DNA from: an uncultured Anaeroplasmataceae bacterium
Lineage (GTDB): Bacteria; Bacillota_I; Bacilli_A; Acholeplasmatales; Anaeroplasmataceae
NCBI GenBank assembly: GCA_910584005.1
Contig: CAJTXR010000003.1
Coordinates: 1 to 64,000 of the forward strand
Reading direction: 5' to 3'
Length of the DNA stretch: 64,000 bases
Part shown: positions 16,586 through 26,674 of the stretch, piece after piece
Position numbering within the stretch: position 1 is the first letter of the stretch
How the letters are laid out: each line of letters begins with the position of its first letter
Position numbers and translations under genes: made by a program
The notes under the pieces: generated by a model
Database searches by the model: none
Seen by the model: the letters and a program-made list of their open reading frames with translations, nothing else
What the model was told of the DNA's origin: nothing

Positions 16586-17884
16586 TTATATACTCTCCCT
16601 TACCATAGCGACTAGCTCATCACTATATTTTTTAACAATTTCTTCTGTTTTTGCCATAACAGAAACACGAATTAACTCTTCAGTGCCTGAAGCACGAACA
16701 ATGATTTTACAATCATTATTTAATTCTTTTTTGATTTCATCTATTCGATTATATAATTTTTTATTTTGTAACACTTTTTCTTTATTTTCAACCTTTATAT
16801 TAACCATTAAATCTGCATACATCGAGATATCATCAAACCAATCTTCAAGCAATGTGTTTGTTTCAGTCAATAGCCCAATAACAAGTAAAGCATTTAAAAC
16901 TCCATCTCCTGTGTGAAGAATTTCGGGAAGAATAATGTGTCCAGAGTTTTCTCCACCAATAGACAATTGATGCTCTTTTAAAGCCTCAATAACATACTTA
17001 TCTCCTACTTTCGTTTCTAAGACATCAACACCAATCTCTTTAAATTTTTTAATTAAACCTAAATTGGACATTATTGATAAAACAACTGTATTTTTGTTTA
17101 ATTTATTTTGAGATCTTAAATAACACGCTAAAAGATATATAAGCATATCTCCATCTATGGTTTTGCCCCTAGCATCGACACATAAAACACGATCCCCATC
17201 TCCGTCAAACGCAAACCCCAAATCGCATTGATGTTCTATTACTGTCTTTTTAAGCAAGTCTAAATGTGTAGAGCCACAGTCTTGATTAATATTATATCCA
17301 TCAGGCTGATTTGAAATTACTACCAACTGATTTGTGACTCTTTTAAAAACGGCTTCTGCAGTTTCATAAGTAGCCCCATTTGCACAATCGATTGCGATTT
17401 TCAAATTGGATTTTTGAATGTGTTTAAATAAAAAATCTAGATAAATTTGTTTAGCATTAGCTTCCAATATAAACTTTCCAACATCACCCTCATAGTTTGT
17501 TGGATGGTCTATAAAATCTTCTAATAACAATTCCTCTGATTCCTTCAATTTAAATCCTTTATTCAATACTTTTATTCCATTGTCAGTATAAGGATTATGA
17601 GATGCTGTAATCATTACACCTGTATATCCTTTTATGTAAGAATAATAAATTAGTGCCGGTGTAGGAATCACTCCAGCAAAATGTACATTTAACCCTCTAG
17701 ATAAACATGCACCAGCAATTGCATAAGAAAGCATATCCTTAGATACTCTTGTATCTGTTGCAATGACAACATCTTTATTATTTAACAAAGATAAAGACAT
17801 TCCAAGTTTGCTAACTAAATCCATTGTTAATTTTTTATTTGGAACTCCACGAATTCCATCTGTACCAAAGTATTTCATTTTCAA
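16586..17884 (-). CDS. glmM: Phosphoglucosamine mutase
   Basis: 432 residues, slightly shorter than the usual 445-450. It has KYFGTDGIRG at the N-terminus, the phosphoserine loop TASHNPYTDNGIK, metal-binding DGDGDR, the sugar-specificity GGENSGH and C-terminal RASGTEELIRV. It converts glucosamine-6-phosphate to glucosamine-1-phosphate, the step between GlmS (same operon) and GlmU (next gene, one base away). Its presence puts all three steps to UDP-GlcNAc precursors under the polysaccharide promoter. Two in-frame Met (MKMKYFG) are possible starts; the first is taken. Confidence 0.93.
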   Translation of the reverse strand: MKMKYFGTDGIRGVPNKKLTMDLVSKLGMSLSLLNNKDVVIATDTRVSKDMLSYAIAGACLSRGLNVHFAGVIPTPALIYYSYIKGYTGVMITASHNPYTDNGIKVLNKGFKLKESEELLLEDFIDHPTNYEGDVGKFILEANAKQIYLDFLFKHIQKSNLKIAIDCANGATYETAEAVFKRVTNQLVVISNQPDGYNINQDCGSTHLDLLKKTVIEHQCDLGFAFDGDGDRVLCVDARGKTIDGDMLIYLLACYLRSQNKLNKNTVVLSIMSNLGLIKKFKEIGVDVLETKVGDKYVIEALKEHQLSIGGENSGHIILPEILHTGDGVLNALLVIGLLTETNTLLEDWFDDISMYADLMVNIKVENKEKVLQNKKLYNRIDEIKKELNNDCKIIVRASGTEELIRVSVMAKTEEIVKKYSDELVAMVRESI

Positions 17885-17906
17885 AATCCTTTCTAATAAG
17901 AGAATC

Positions 17907-19358
17907 TTACTTTCTAATGATTTTTAAAAAAATATGTTTGACATAATCTATATATACTATGCAAGTAATACCAAGCCAGCTTGCTATATATATACCACCA
18001 GCTAGTAAAATATTTGGAATAAAAGAAATAGCATAGAATGCAGCAATCATAATCAGTAAATAAATAAAATTTCTAATCCATTGAACTTTATAAGTTCGTA
18101 TAAAATAACTTTCTACTAATATATACCATATCAATAAAACACATAAAGATACAATTGATATAGATGCCATGTTTTTAAATATAAGATAAACAATTAAATT
18201 CGCGATAAAGGATAGACCTAAAACAACCAATGATTTAATAAAATAATTTTTTACTTTTCCAAAGGTCTTATAACAGTTATATTTTATCACCGAAATGCTA
18301 GATGAAATTGCCAATCCCGGTAATATAATTCTAAATATCTCTAATGAAGAAATATAATTTTTTAAAAAATGACGAATGAAAATATCTAATGGGTAATAAA
18401 TAACTAAGCAGAAAAAAACAAATATCATTAAATAAGAATTAATTTTAGCATAATTATTTTTAATTGTTTCTGGATTCATTCGCTTTAAGGTTGGATACAA
18501 AACAGTAGAAACTGCTCCAGTAGCTACAGTTATTAAATTTACCATGTTATATGCAAAAGCATATGTTGCATAATCTTCTTTACTAAATAGTATATTAACA
18601 AACTGCTGATCTATGACAAATACAAATTGAGCAACTAAGTTTGCCAGTAGCAAAGGCATTCCTACTTTAAAAAAACTCTTTATTGCAGGCCATTCTTCTT
18701 TTATTGAATTTGATTTTCCAAATACTAATTCGCGATAAGAAAAAATATACCATAAAGCTAAACTATAATTTATTCCCAAAACAATAGCGACATATATCGG
18801 ATAGGAAGCTATATAATTTGAAAATTTATATAAAAGGTATAAAACGACTACAGAAATCGCAGTAGCACTACATTTAATGATACTACGAAAAGATAACTGT
18901 TTAAACCGCATTGTTATTTGAGATATAAACTCAAAATAGGTAGTAATATTTGTTGCTAAAACATTAAGGGCCACAAATAGAAAAATCAACATAGACCCCG
19001 TACCTATAAAGCCCAAGGCAATTAAGGAAACAATAAGAGTAACTCCTAATTCTATAAAACACAAAAATCTTGTATATGTTCTAAACTTCGTTTTATCTAA
19101 ATCTTTATATTCTTTCCCAGCAAAATATAAATAAATGCCATCAATAAATCCAAAATGAAATAATCCAATATAAGAGGAATATAAGGTAAATGTTTTATAA
19201 TATCCATAATCTGTAACCCCCATTATTTTGGGGATAATAAAGCCAACCAAAATTCCTGATAATATCGTTAGTCCATTACTAATTAAAACAATGATAAAAT
19301 TTTGTATAAATTTTCTTTGCTTTGGCTGTTCTTCAATTATAGAATTACTTTCTTCCAT
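17907..19358 (-). CDS. Wzx-type polysaccharide flippase
   Basis: 483 residues, mostly hydrophobic, with about 12-14 predicted TM helices and a short charged N-terminus. The pattern ISNGLTILSGILVGFIIPKIMG with early YGYYKTFTLY is typical of the MOP-superfamily polysaccharide exporters (RfbX/Wzx). It would move the undecaprenyl-linked repeat unit across the membrane for the Wzy polymerase. The start overlaps the end of rfbB by 14 bases, so the two are coupled. The substrate cannot be deduced, but the operon implies a rhamnose- and GlcNAc-type-sugar-containing repeat. Confidence 0.88.
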   Translation of the reverse strand: MEESNSIIEEQPKQRKFIQNFIIVLISNGLTILSGILVGFIIPKIMGVTDYGYYKTFTLYSSYIGLFHFGFIDGIYLYFAGKEYKDLDKTKFRTYTRFLCFIELGVTLIVSLIALGFIGTGSMLIFLFVALNVLATNITTYFEFISQITMRFKQLSFRSIIKCSATAISVVVLYLLYKFSNYIASYPIYVAIVLGINYSLALWYIFSYRELVFGKSNSIKEEWPAIKSFFKVGMPLLLANLVAQFVFVIDQQFVNILFSKEDYATYAFAYNMVNLITVATGAVSTVLYPTLKRMNPETIKNNYAKINSYLMIFVFFCLVIYYPLDIFIRHFLKNYISSLEIFRIILPGLAISSSISVIKYNCYKTFGKVKNYFIKSLVVLGLSFIANLIVYLIFKNMASISIVSLCVLLIWYILVESYFIRTYKVQWIRNFIYLLIMIAAFYAISFIPNILLAGGIYIASWLGITCIVYIDYVKHIFLKIIRK

Positions 19359-20367
19359 AATTTTGCTCCATAAATCTCATATATTCTCCTGAGATTATAT
19401 GATTTAACCATTCTTGATTATCTAAATTCCATTGAATTGTAGGCCCAATACCAGTTTCAAAAGTATATTTAGGTTTCCATCCTAACTCATTCATTAACTT
19501 AGTCGGATCCATAGCATATCTTAGATCATGTCCAGCTCGATCCTTAACAAAAGTAATTAAACTTTCAGGTTTCCCAAGTTCTTTTAATATTGTTTTTACC
19601 ACTTCTAAATTCGTCTTTTCGTTATGTCCTCCAACATTGTACACTTCTCCATCTTTTCCTTTGCGAACGATTAAATCTATTGCTGTACAATGATCGTATA
19701 CGTGAAGCCAATCTCGTACATTAGCTCCATCTCCATAAATAGGGAGAGGTTCGTCTGCCAATGCTTTTTTGATAATTAAAGGAATCAGCTTCTCTGGGAA
19801 GTGATAAGGACCATAATTATTAGAACACCTGCTAATTGTTATAGGTAACCCAAATGTTCTATGATAAGATTGCACTAGTAAATCTGCAGATGCTTTAGAA
19901 GCACTATAGGGACTTGATGTATGGATTGGTGTATTTTCTGTAAAGAACAAATCAGGTCGATCTAAAGGTAAATCTCCATAAACTTCATCTGTAGATACTT
20001 GATGATATCTTTTGATTCCATATGTTCTACAAGCATCCATTAAAGTTTGTGTTCCCAAGATATTTGTTTCTAAAAAAATACTTGGATTTTCAATGCTTCG
20101 ATCCACATGCGTTTCTGCAGCAAAATTAACAACATAATCAAATTTTTCTTTCTCAAATAATTCAAAAACATTTTTTCTATCACAAATATTCATTTGAACA
20201 AATTTAAAATTTGATTTGTTTAATATTGGTTCTAAAGTTTCAATATTTCCTGCATAAGTTAACGCATCAATACAAACAAATTGATCATCTGGATATTCAT
20301 TTACCATATAATGACAAAAGTTTCCTCCAATGAAACCTGCTCCACCTGTTATTAAAAATTTAGACAT
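19345..20367 (-). CDS. rfbB: dTDP-glucose 4,6-dehydratase
   Basis: 340 residues, normal for RfbB/RmlB. It has GGAGFIGG at residues 7-14, STDEVYGDL with the dehydratase Asp-Glu pair, and catalytic YSASKAS. It is the second step of dTDP-L-rhamnose synthesis and gives dTDP-4-keto-6-deoxyglucose. It overlaps rfbD by eight bases upstream and the flippase gene by 14 downstream. The four rhamnose genes are not contiguous: A and C are together, D and B together, with a three-gene CDP module between. Confidence 0.95.
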   Translation of the reverse strand: MSKFLITGGAGFIGGNFCHYMVNEYPDDQFVCIDALTYAGNIETLEPILNKSNFKFVQMNICDRKNVFELFEKEKFDYVVNFAAETHVDRSIENPSIFLETNILGTQTLMDACRTYGIKRYHQVSTDEVYGDLPLDRPDLFFTENTPIHTSSPYSASKASADLLVQSYHRTFGLPITISRCSNNYGPYHFPEKLIPLIIKKALADEPLPIYGDGANVRDWLHVYDHCTAIDLIVRKGKDGEVYNVGGHNEKTNLEVVKTILKELGKPESLITFVKDRAGHDLRYAMDPTKLMNELGWKPKYTFETGIGPTIQWNLDNQEWLNHIISGEYMRFMEQNYGRK

Positions 20368-21238
20368 TATCTTTCAACTCCTTTAAATATCTTTTTAAAG
20401 CATCTTTCCAATTTGGCAATAAAGAAAAACCCGCTTGGATTAAACTATCTTTACTCATTCGTGAATTCAATGGACGCTTTGCTTGTTGGGGAATTAATTT
20501 TAAATATTCTTCTGTAGTAACTGGATTTACTTTAACATCCACCCCTGTTAAACTAAAAATTTCTACTGCGAAATCAAACCAACTTAAAAACCCTTCATTT
20601 GTGGCATGATATATTCCATATTTCTTCGTTTCAATCATATCACAAAGTACTTTAGATAAATCATATGTATAAGTAACAGACCCAATCTGATCACATACAA
20701 CATTCAGTTCTTTTTTTCCATTTTGAGCCAACCGTAACATTGTCTTCACAAAATTATTTCCATTTAACCCAAAAACCCAAGAAATACGAACAATAAAAAA
20801 CTTATCTAAAATAGAGGTCACAAAATCTTCCCCTTGAGCCTTTGTTTTTCCATAAACAGATAGGCCACTTCGATGATCATCGACCTCAAATGGTGTCGTT
20901 CCTAAGCCATCAAATACATAATCTGTAGAGATATAAACCAACTTAGCATTGACCTTTTTACAAGCCTCAGCAATATATTTTGTCCCAAGAGCATTAACTT
21001 CATATACTCTTTGAGGGCTCTCTTCTGCTTTATCAACTGCAGTCCAAGCTGCATTATGCATTACAACATTAGGATGATAATTCTCAATAAACTTATAAAC
21101 AGCAGCTTCATTTGTAATATCTAAGTCTTCAATATCAATCCCCATTACATCTTGATAGCCACGCTTTTTAAGTTCTCTTATACAATCAAATCCGAGTTGT
21201 CCTTTTGCTCCTGTAACTAAGATTTTATTTTTCTTCAT
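20360..21238 (-). CDS. rfbD: dTDP-4-dehydrorhamnose reductase
   Basis: 292 residues, usual length. It has GAKGQLG at the N-terminus, STDYVFDG, catalytic YGKTKAQGE and RISWVFG, all typical of RmlD/RfbD. It performs the last, NADPH-dependent step to dTDP-L-rhamnose. The stop overlaps the rfbB start, and 12 bp separate it from the SDR gene upstream. Confidence 0.94.
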   Translation of the reverse strand: MKKNKILVTGAKGQLGFDCIRELKKRGYQDVMGIDIEDLDITNEAAVYKFIENYHPNVVMHNAAWTAVDKAEESPQRVYEVNALGTKYIAEACKKVNAKLVYISTDYVFDGLGTTPFEVDDHRSGLSVYGKTKAQGEDFVTSILDKFFIVRISWVFGLNGNNFVKTMLRLAQNGKKELNVVCDQIGSVTYTYDLSKVLCDMIETKKYGIYHATNEGFLSWFDFAVEIFSLTGVDVKVNPVTTEEYLKLIPQQAKRPLNSRMSKDSLIQAGFSLLPNWKDALKRYLKELKDNV

Positions 21239-21250
21239 TTTATCACCAAC

Positions 21251-22270
21251 TTACCTTATTAAAGTAAAGTATTTTTTTAATTTTACAACCATATCTTGTA
21301 AATCTTCTAACGAAGTAAAACCAATAGTTTTTATTTTTTCAGTATTTAAACCAAATTTTATAGTTCCTAAATATTTATTATCCTGTTGTTCTTCTATTAT
21401 AATTTTTGAACCAGTTCCTTTTGCAAACAAAAGAGCCAAATTATAAATAGACTCATAAGAATCATCACTTGCGAGATTATATGCTTCCCCATTTTTTCCA
21501 TTAAGTAAAACTGTAAAAATCCCTAATATTGCATCTTGAATGGAACAATAAGATCGTTTAGTTTCCCCTTTTGTAGCAAGAATAATATCCCTTTGTTCTA
21601 TAACCGCTCTTGCAAATTGAGCAAAAACACGATTATCTTGATAATTAACACCTGGACCAAAACATTGTCCTAATCTAACTATTTTAACTGGAACTTTATA
21701 TTCTACAGCATATGATGCACAAAGACATTCCAACATTTTTTTGCCTTCAGAATAACTATTCCTTACATTTGTACAATCAATAGAAAAATATTCATTCTCC
21801 TTTATAAACCTATCCTCTATACAATTCCCATAAACTTCCAATGAAGATAAAAAAATAACACTTTGTGTATGACACGTTTGAGCCAATCTTAAAATAGAAT
21901 TTAAACCCATTATTGTATCATTAATGACTTCTACAGGGAAGTGAACAAAATAACTAGAATCTGTAGGACTTGCAGTATGAATAATAAAATCGATTGGATA
22001 AGATATATCTATTTCATTTTTCATTTCTTGATAAATCCATGAAACATTTTCTTCTAATTCCATTTTTTCAACCTTTTCTTTGCTTCTAGCCAAACCGAAA
22101 AGTTTAATATTAAGATGATATTCTTGATTTAAATATTGTAAAAAACGAATCAGATAAGAACCAATCAATCCTGTGCCACCTGTAATTAACACTGATTTGT
22201 TTCTTAATTTTTCTTTGAAAGAAAAATGGTTTGTAACTTCTATTATTTCATTAAGTATCATATTATTCAT
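21251..22270 (-). CDS. NAD-dependent epimerase/dehydratase (extended SDR) of a CDP-linked module
   Basis: 339 residues with ITGGTGLIGSYL for NAD binding, a FLSSLEVYG segment and YSEGKKMLE as the Tyr-Lys pair. It belongs to the extended SDRs that act on nucleotide sugars. It starts three bases after an IspD/TarI-like cytidylyltransferase that is preceded by licD, so a CDP-activated sugar or polyol is the probable substrate. Fused or adjacent cytidylyltransferase-SDR pairs are known for CDP-polyol synthesis (for example Bcs1). This one is an extended SDR, so a CDP-sugar epimerase, dehydratase or reductase is equally possible. The exact reaction is not deducible. Confidence 0.78.
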   Translation of the reverse strand: MNNMILNEIIEVTNHFSFKEKLRNKSVLITGGTGLIGSYLIRFLQYLNQEYHLNIKLFGLARSKEKVEKMELEENVSWIYQEMKNEIDISYPIDFIIHTASPTDSSYFVHFPVEVINDTIMGLNSILRLAQTCHTQSVIFLSSLEVYGNCIEDRFIKENEYFSIDCTNVRNSYSEGKKMLECLCASYAVEYKVPVKIVRLGQCFGPGVNYQDNRVFAQFARAVIEQRDIILATKGETKRSYCSIQDAILGIFTVLLNGKNGEAYNLASDDSYESIYNLALLFAKGTGSKIIIEEQQDNKYLGTIKFGLNTEKIKTIGFTSLEDLQDMVVKLKKYFTLIR

Positions 22271-22273
22271 TAT

Positions 22274-22993
22274 TTATACCAACTTTATTTGTTCATTTTC
22301 TTTAGCATCAAGCAACGCACGTAAAATCAAGAAATCGATAGGTGTAGTTACTTTGATATTATTTATAGGTCCTTCAACAACATACAATTTCTTTCCAAAA
22401 AACTTCATTAACATCGCTGAATCAATAAAATCATGCTTATTCATTTGATTGGCCTTCTCGTGAGCATTTAATATCTCATGTAAATAAAAACTTTGAGGTG
22501 CTCTTCCCAAAAAACATTTTGAACGATCTAGAGCATCTTCAACATTATTTTCTTCTAATAATAATACTGTTTCTGATGATTTAGCTACCGTAATAGAACT
22601 GCCATTTTTTTTAACACATTCAATATTTGCTTCAATTGTTTCTACATCAATAATTGGTCTTACACCATCATGTATCAATACAATATCTTTTTGTGATGTA
22701 GAAATTTTTTTGGCCTCTTTCAATCCATAATAAATCGATTCTTGTCCGTTTCTCCCACCAGAAACAATACTTACAATTTTATTTAAATTATATATTTTCT
22801 TTAAATCCTCTACCATAGGAATATAATCCGCTAATGATACAACAATAATTTTATCAATACCTGGAGTTGACTGAAATTTTTCTATTGTGTGTACAAGAAT
22901 TGGTTTACCATGGATCATAAGAAATTGCTTCGGTAAAGAGTTGGAGTTCATTCTTTGACCTGTTCCTCCAGCAAAAATAACTGCAATATTCAT
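22274..22993 (-). CDS. IspD/TarI-family cytidylyltransferase
   Basis: 239 residues with the GGTGQRM loop, PKQF, GRNGQESIYYG, HDGVRP and KVTTPIDF, all hallmarks of the IspD/TarI group. It transfers CMP from CTP to a phosphorylated alcohol. Placed between licD and an SDR inside a polysaccharide operon, it is more likely TarI-like (CDP-ribitol or a similar polyol) than the isoprenoid enzyme IspD, though sequence alone does not exclude the latter. AAAGGAG precedes the ATG. Confidence 0.82.
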   Translation of the reverse strand: MNIAVIFAGGTGQRMNSNSLPKQFLMIHGKPILVHTIEKFQSTPGIDKIIVVSLADYIPMVEDLKKIYNLNKIVSIVSGGRNGQESIYYGLKEAKKISTSQKDIVLIHDGVRPIIDVETIEANIECVKKNGSSITVAKSSETVLLLEENNVEDALDRSKCFLGRAPQSFYLHEILNAHEKANQMNKHDFIDSAMLMKFFGKKLYVVEGPINNIKVTTPIDFLILRALLDAKENEQIKLV

Positions 22994-22996
22994 AGA

Positions 22997-23809
22997 TTAG
23001 CTCCTTTCTTGTTTTACCTGATTATAATCCATATATGAATGATTTAAATCCAATATTTCAAAATGTCCTGGAACTCTTTTTTCTTTGGGAGGAAGCTCCA
23101 TATAATCACCAAAAATATGAGTTAAATATGGATCATAATTTTTAATAATCATTAATTTTGTATCTTCAAATTCATGATATATATATTCACTGAAATATTC
23201 TTTAGGGACAATCCCTTTTATCGATCCATCAGGATCGTTCATAAATTGATAATTTTTTTCAGATAGTTTTCTTCTTCTTTTTTGAATTTTCTTATTTAAA
23301 CCATTTGCAGAATGAAATAATCCAAGCAATTTATAAACAAGCATTTTTGATTTTGATGATTTAGAATTATTTGTTTTATTATATCTAACCATTTTTAATA
23401 CAGTATCATAATAATATCTTCTTTTTGCGGTTGACATTTTATTTGCGATAGGAAGGATAGGAAAAACATCAACAAATACTCCTTTAATTCGATTGCTTTT
23501 ACACTCTTTTAATGTTGTTCGAGAATCATAAACCTTCATAAATTGCTCTTCATATTCTTTGTTTCCTGGAATATCAAAAGTGAGCCAAGGATGATTTAAA
23601 GATTTTAAAATATTTATAAACTTTATATAGTCAGCATATACCATACCAATATCCATATCGTCATCCCAAGGAATAAACCCTTTGTGCCGAATTGCACCAA
23701 TCAAGGATCCTCCCATAAGTGTATAGTGGATATCATTTTCTTTACATATTTTATCAATTTCAATTGCAATGTTTAATAAACACTCATGTAATTCCTTGAT
23801 TTCTTCCAT
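22997..23809 (-). CDS. LicD-family phosphotransferase
   Basis: 270 residues. The N-terminal half has the LicD signature YTLMGGSLIGAIRHKGFIPW followed by DDDMDIGM, whose Asp residues bind metal in this nucleotidyltransferase-fold family. LicD proteins transfer phosphocholine or polyol phosphates from CDP donors onto surface glycans. The next gene makes a CDP donor, so this protein probably decorates the operon's polysaccharide with a phosphodiester-linked group. I see no choline uptake or kinase genes nearby, which argues against phosphocholine. Confidence 0.85.
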   Translation of the reverse strand: MEEIKELHECLLNIAIEIDKICKENDIHYTLMGGSLIGAIRHKGFIPWDDDMDIGMVYADYIKFINILKSLNHPWLTFDIPGNKEYEEQFMKVYDSRTTLKECKSNRIKGVFVDVFPILPIANKMSTAKRRYYYDTVLKMVRYNKTNNSKSSKSKMLVYKLLGLFHSANGLNKKIQKRRRKLSEKNYQFMNDPDGSIKGIVPKEYFSEYIYHEFEDTKLMIIKNYDPYLTHIFGDYMELPPKEKRVPGHFEILDLNHSYMDYNQVKQERS

Positions 23810-23828
23810 CTTTTATCCCTCTACTACA

Positions 23829-24392
23829 TTAAAATTCAATTTTACAATCCTTTAATAAAGGATGTTTTTTATCCTTTTCAGATAATATTACTTCCTTTAT
23901 ATCCGGCCATTTTACATTTATATTTGGATCATTCCACATAATACCGCCCTCATCTTCTGGGTGATATAATTCATCACATTTATAACAAAAAGTTGCTGTT
24001 TCAGATAAAACAACAAAGCCATGAGCAAAGCCTCTTGGAACCATAAATTGATTCCCTTTTTCAGCAGAAAGAATAACTCCTTCCCATTTACCGTATGTAG
24101 GACTATTTTTACGTAAATCTACACATACATCAAAAACTTCTCCTTCTATACAGCGTACAAGTTTAGCTTGAGGATATTGTTTTTGAAAATGAAGCCCCCT
24201 TAAAACCCCTGCTCTAGATTTAGATTGATTATCCTGTACAAAAGTATAATCTAACCCCGCAGCTTTAAAAGCATCTTCTTTATAGGTTTCCATGAAATAT
24301 CCTCTTTCATCGCCTAGTTTTTTAGGCTCTATAATATATACATCCTTTATACTCGTTTCTCTAAAAACAAAATTTCCAATTTGCTTATCCAT
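23829..24392 (-). CDS. rfbC: dTDP-4-dehydrorhamnose 3,5-epimerase
   Basis: About 187 residues from the ATG at 24392, which overlaps the rfbA stop (TGATG) and has AAGGTG eight bases upstream. The cupin shows DERGYFMETY, FVQDNQSKSRAGVLRGLHFQ with the catalytic His, and PRGFAHGF, as in RmlC. It epimerises C3 and C5 of the 4-keto sugar in dTDP-rhamnose synthesis and is coupled to rfbA. Confidence 0.94.
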   Translation of the reverse strand: MDKQIGNFVFRETSIKDVYIIEPKKLGDERGYFMETYKEDAFKAAGLDYTFVQDNQSKSRAGVLRGLHFQKQYPQAKLVRCIEGEVFDVCVDLRKNSPTYGKWEGVILSAEKGNQFMVPRGFAHGFVVLSETATFCYKCDELYHPEDEGGIMWNDPNINVKWPDIKEVILSEKDKKHPLLKDCKIEF

Positions 24393-25276
24393 CAATATTT
24401 CACCTTACCCTCTGCAACATTTAGTAAATGCTTCCCATATTGATTCTTGCTCATTAATTGTCCTTGTGAAATCAACTGTTCTTTTGATATCCATCCATTA
24501 TTAAAGGCAATTTCTTCTGGACAACTAATTTTTAATCCTTGATGGTCCTCAATCATTTTAACAAAAGCTGTGGCTTCTGCTAAAGATTCGTGAGTTCCTG
24601 TATCCAACCATGTTAACCCTCTTCCAAAGGTTACAACATCTAATTTGTTTTCTTTTAAATACATTTGATTTAACGTTGTAATTTCTAATTCACCACGTGC
24701 ACTAGGTTTTACCTTTTTTGCTTTCTCACAAACACCACTAGGATAAAAATAAAGACCCGTTACTGCATAATTTGATTTAGGGCTTTTAGGTTTTTCTTCT
24801 ATGGTAATTGCTTTCCCATTGTTATCAAACTCAACAACCCCAAACCTTTCTGGATCTGGTACATAATATCCAAACACAGTGGCCACACCATTATAGCAAT
24901 TTTCAACTGCTTTTTTTAAAGCATGTTTCATTCCATTTCCATAGAAAATATTATCTCCTAAAATCATACATCCTGGTTCATCTTTTATAAATTCTTCCCC
25001 TAATATAAATGCTTGAGCAAGTCCATCTGGAGAAGGCTGAACTTTATAACTTAAATTCAAACCAAATTTAGATCCATTCCCCAATAAAGCTTCAAACTTA
25101 GGTGTATCATCAGGGGTAGAAATAATTAAAATATCTTTAATTCCTGCAAGCATTAAGATACTCATAGGATAATAAATCATTGGTTTATCATAAACTGGTA
25201 ATAATTGTTTACTTGTTACTGTGGTCAGTGGATATAATCTTGTTCCACTTCCACCTGCTAATATAATTCCTTTCAT
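24392..25276 (-). CDS. rfbA: Glucose-1-phosphate thymidylyltransferase
   Basis: 294 residues, standard RmlA length. It has GGSGTRLYPLT at residues 8-18, KQLLPVYDKPMIYYP, LGDNIFYG and FGYYVPDPERFGVVEF. It makes dTDP-glucose and opens the rhamnose pathway. AGGAGGG precedes the ATG, and it shares three bases with rfbC. Confidence 0.95.
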   Translation of the reverse strand: MKGIILAGGSGTRLYPLTTVTSKQLLPVYDKPMIYYPMSILMLAGIKDILIISTPDDTPKFEALLGNGSKFGLNLSYKVQPSPDGLAQAFILGEEFIKDEPGCMILGDNIFYGNGMKHALKKAVENCYNGVATVFGYYVPDPERFGVVEFDNNGKAITIEEKPKSPKSNYAVTGLYFYPSGVCEKAKKVKPSARGELEITTLNQMYLKENKLDVVTFGRGLTWLDTGTHESLAEATAFVKMIEDHQGLKISCPEEIAFNNGWISKEQLISQGQLMSKNQYGKHLLNVAEGKVKY

Positions 25277-25295
25277 ATACCCTCCTATTAACCCC

Positions 25296-26657
25296 TTATC
25301 TTATATATGAAACTGTCTGAGAATGACTTAAAACAGGAATAGTGCTTTGTTTTATTGTAGTGGTCTTAATTGCAAATTTAGTTACAACAAATTTTAAAAT
25401 GCCTATCATAATAATTATGATAATATACCAATTTAAAAAAGTAATAATTTTTTCTTCAAAAAAAGACATAATTAAACCATACATAAATAAAGAGTATATA
25501 GGAATCATCAAGTCTTTATTTTTAGAACTTAAACTTATCTTATATAAAATTCCATAAAATGCAGCAACGATTATCACTAATAATACAGTCCCTAAGCCCC
25601 CAAAATCAACTAAATATCTAAAATACATTGTATAAACATTTAACTGCCAATATCCATTATTCATAAAAGGTGCTAATATAGATATTGGGTTTTCGATTAC
25701 TCCGATATTGATTAAAAAGTTATTTAATGTATTTAATGTATATGCCCCAAAATAAGGACTAGTGTATTCCCCCATGTTTTTTAAATAATAATTAAATGCG
25801 AGAATTGGTCCACTTGTATATTCAATCAATGAATTCACAATCCCTGTTAAAGTTCCATCTTTCATTCTTTTTAAGAAAACATTTCCAATTACTATAAAGA
25901 TAACAATAAATACAACCCCCGCCAAAAACAAGCCACCTAAAGCTTTTTTAAATAGAGCTTTATTGCTTTTTGAACTATAATAATAAAAATTAAATAAACT
26001 TGTAAATAAATAAGAAGAAATTAAAATAATCGCTTGATTACGTGCTGCAGAAAAGAATGTAAATCCTAAAGAAATAATTGAAAAGATGAAAAATTTTCTA
26101 AATATTTTCTTCTTTTTCATGAAAAAATATTTTGTAGCATAATATGTACTTACAATACCTACCGCTAAATTAAATCTCATAAGATAAGTAGAAAGAAAAC
26201 TATATGATATGGATTCAACTGTATCAGCATATCTTGCCAATCGAAAAACTTCAAAAATGCTAGTCACCTTCCCCACAGCGTTTGCCATTCTCATTAAATC
26301 TTTTAGCAAATAAATAGATGCAAAAATGTAAAAGAGGACTCCTAACACTAAAAAACTATTTCGAAATTTTATTTTTTTATTTTTAATTTTTTCATAATTA
26401 AATTTAGGCTGTTTTTTTCGATTTAAATTAGTAAATAAAAATGTAATAAATATAAATAACATATTAAAGAGAACTAAAAATAATACTGTAGGTAGTTCTA
26501 AAATTTCATGTGTTAATTCATAACTAAAACAACAACCAAACGAACTTACACACCAAACACCAGAAAATAGGACAGCAGGGTGTGTCAAATTGAACTTTGA
26601 CAATACAATACTCATTATAAATAATAAAAACATAGATAAAAATAAAATTACATCCAT
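25296..26657 (-). CDS. Wzy-type repeat-unit polymerase (oligosaccharide polymerase family)
   Basis: 453 residues with about 10-12 hydrophobic segments and a long extracellular loop around residues 250-340, the topology of O-antigen/capsule polymerases. No soluble catalytic domain is present. It sits between the glycosyltransferases and rfbA, as expected of Wzy in a Wzx/Wzy-dependent cluster. Wzy proteins share little sequence, so the call rests on topology and place. A second polytopic protein at 36431-37831 is a ligase/polymerase-family member. Confidence 0.78.
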   Translation of the reverse strand: MDVILFLSMFLLFIMSIVLSKFNLTHPAVLFSGVWCVSSFGCCFSYELTHEILELPTVLFLVLFNMLFIFITFLFTNLNRKKQPKFNYEKIKNKKIKFRNSFLVLGVLFYIFASIYLLKDLMRMANAVGKVTSIFEVFRLARYADTVESISYSFLSTYLMRFNLAVGIVSTYYATKYFFMKKKKIFRKFFIFSIISLGFTFFSAARNQAIILISSYLFTSLFNFYYYSSKSNKALFKKALGGLFLAGVVFIVIFIVIGNVFLKRMKDGTLTGIVNSLIEYTSGPILAFNYYLKNMGEYTSPYFGAYTLNTLNNFLINIGVIENPISILAPFMNNGYWQLNVYTMYFRYLVDFGGLGTVLLVIIVAAFYGILYKISLSSKNKDLMIPIYSLFMYGLIMSFFEEKIITFLNWYIIIIIMIGILKFVVTKFAIKTTTIKQSTIPVLSHSQTVSYIR

Positions 26658-26674
26658 GATATTCCCTCCTATCC

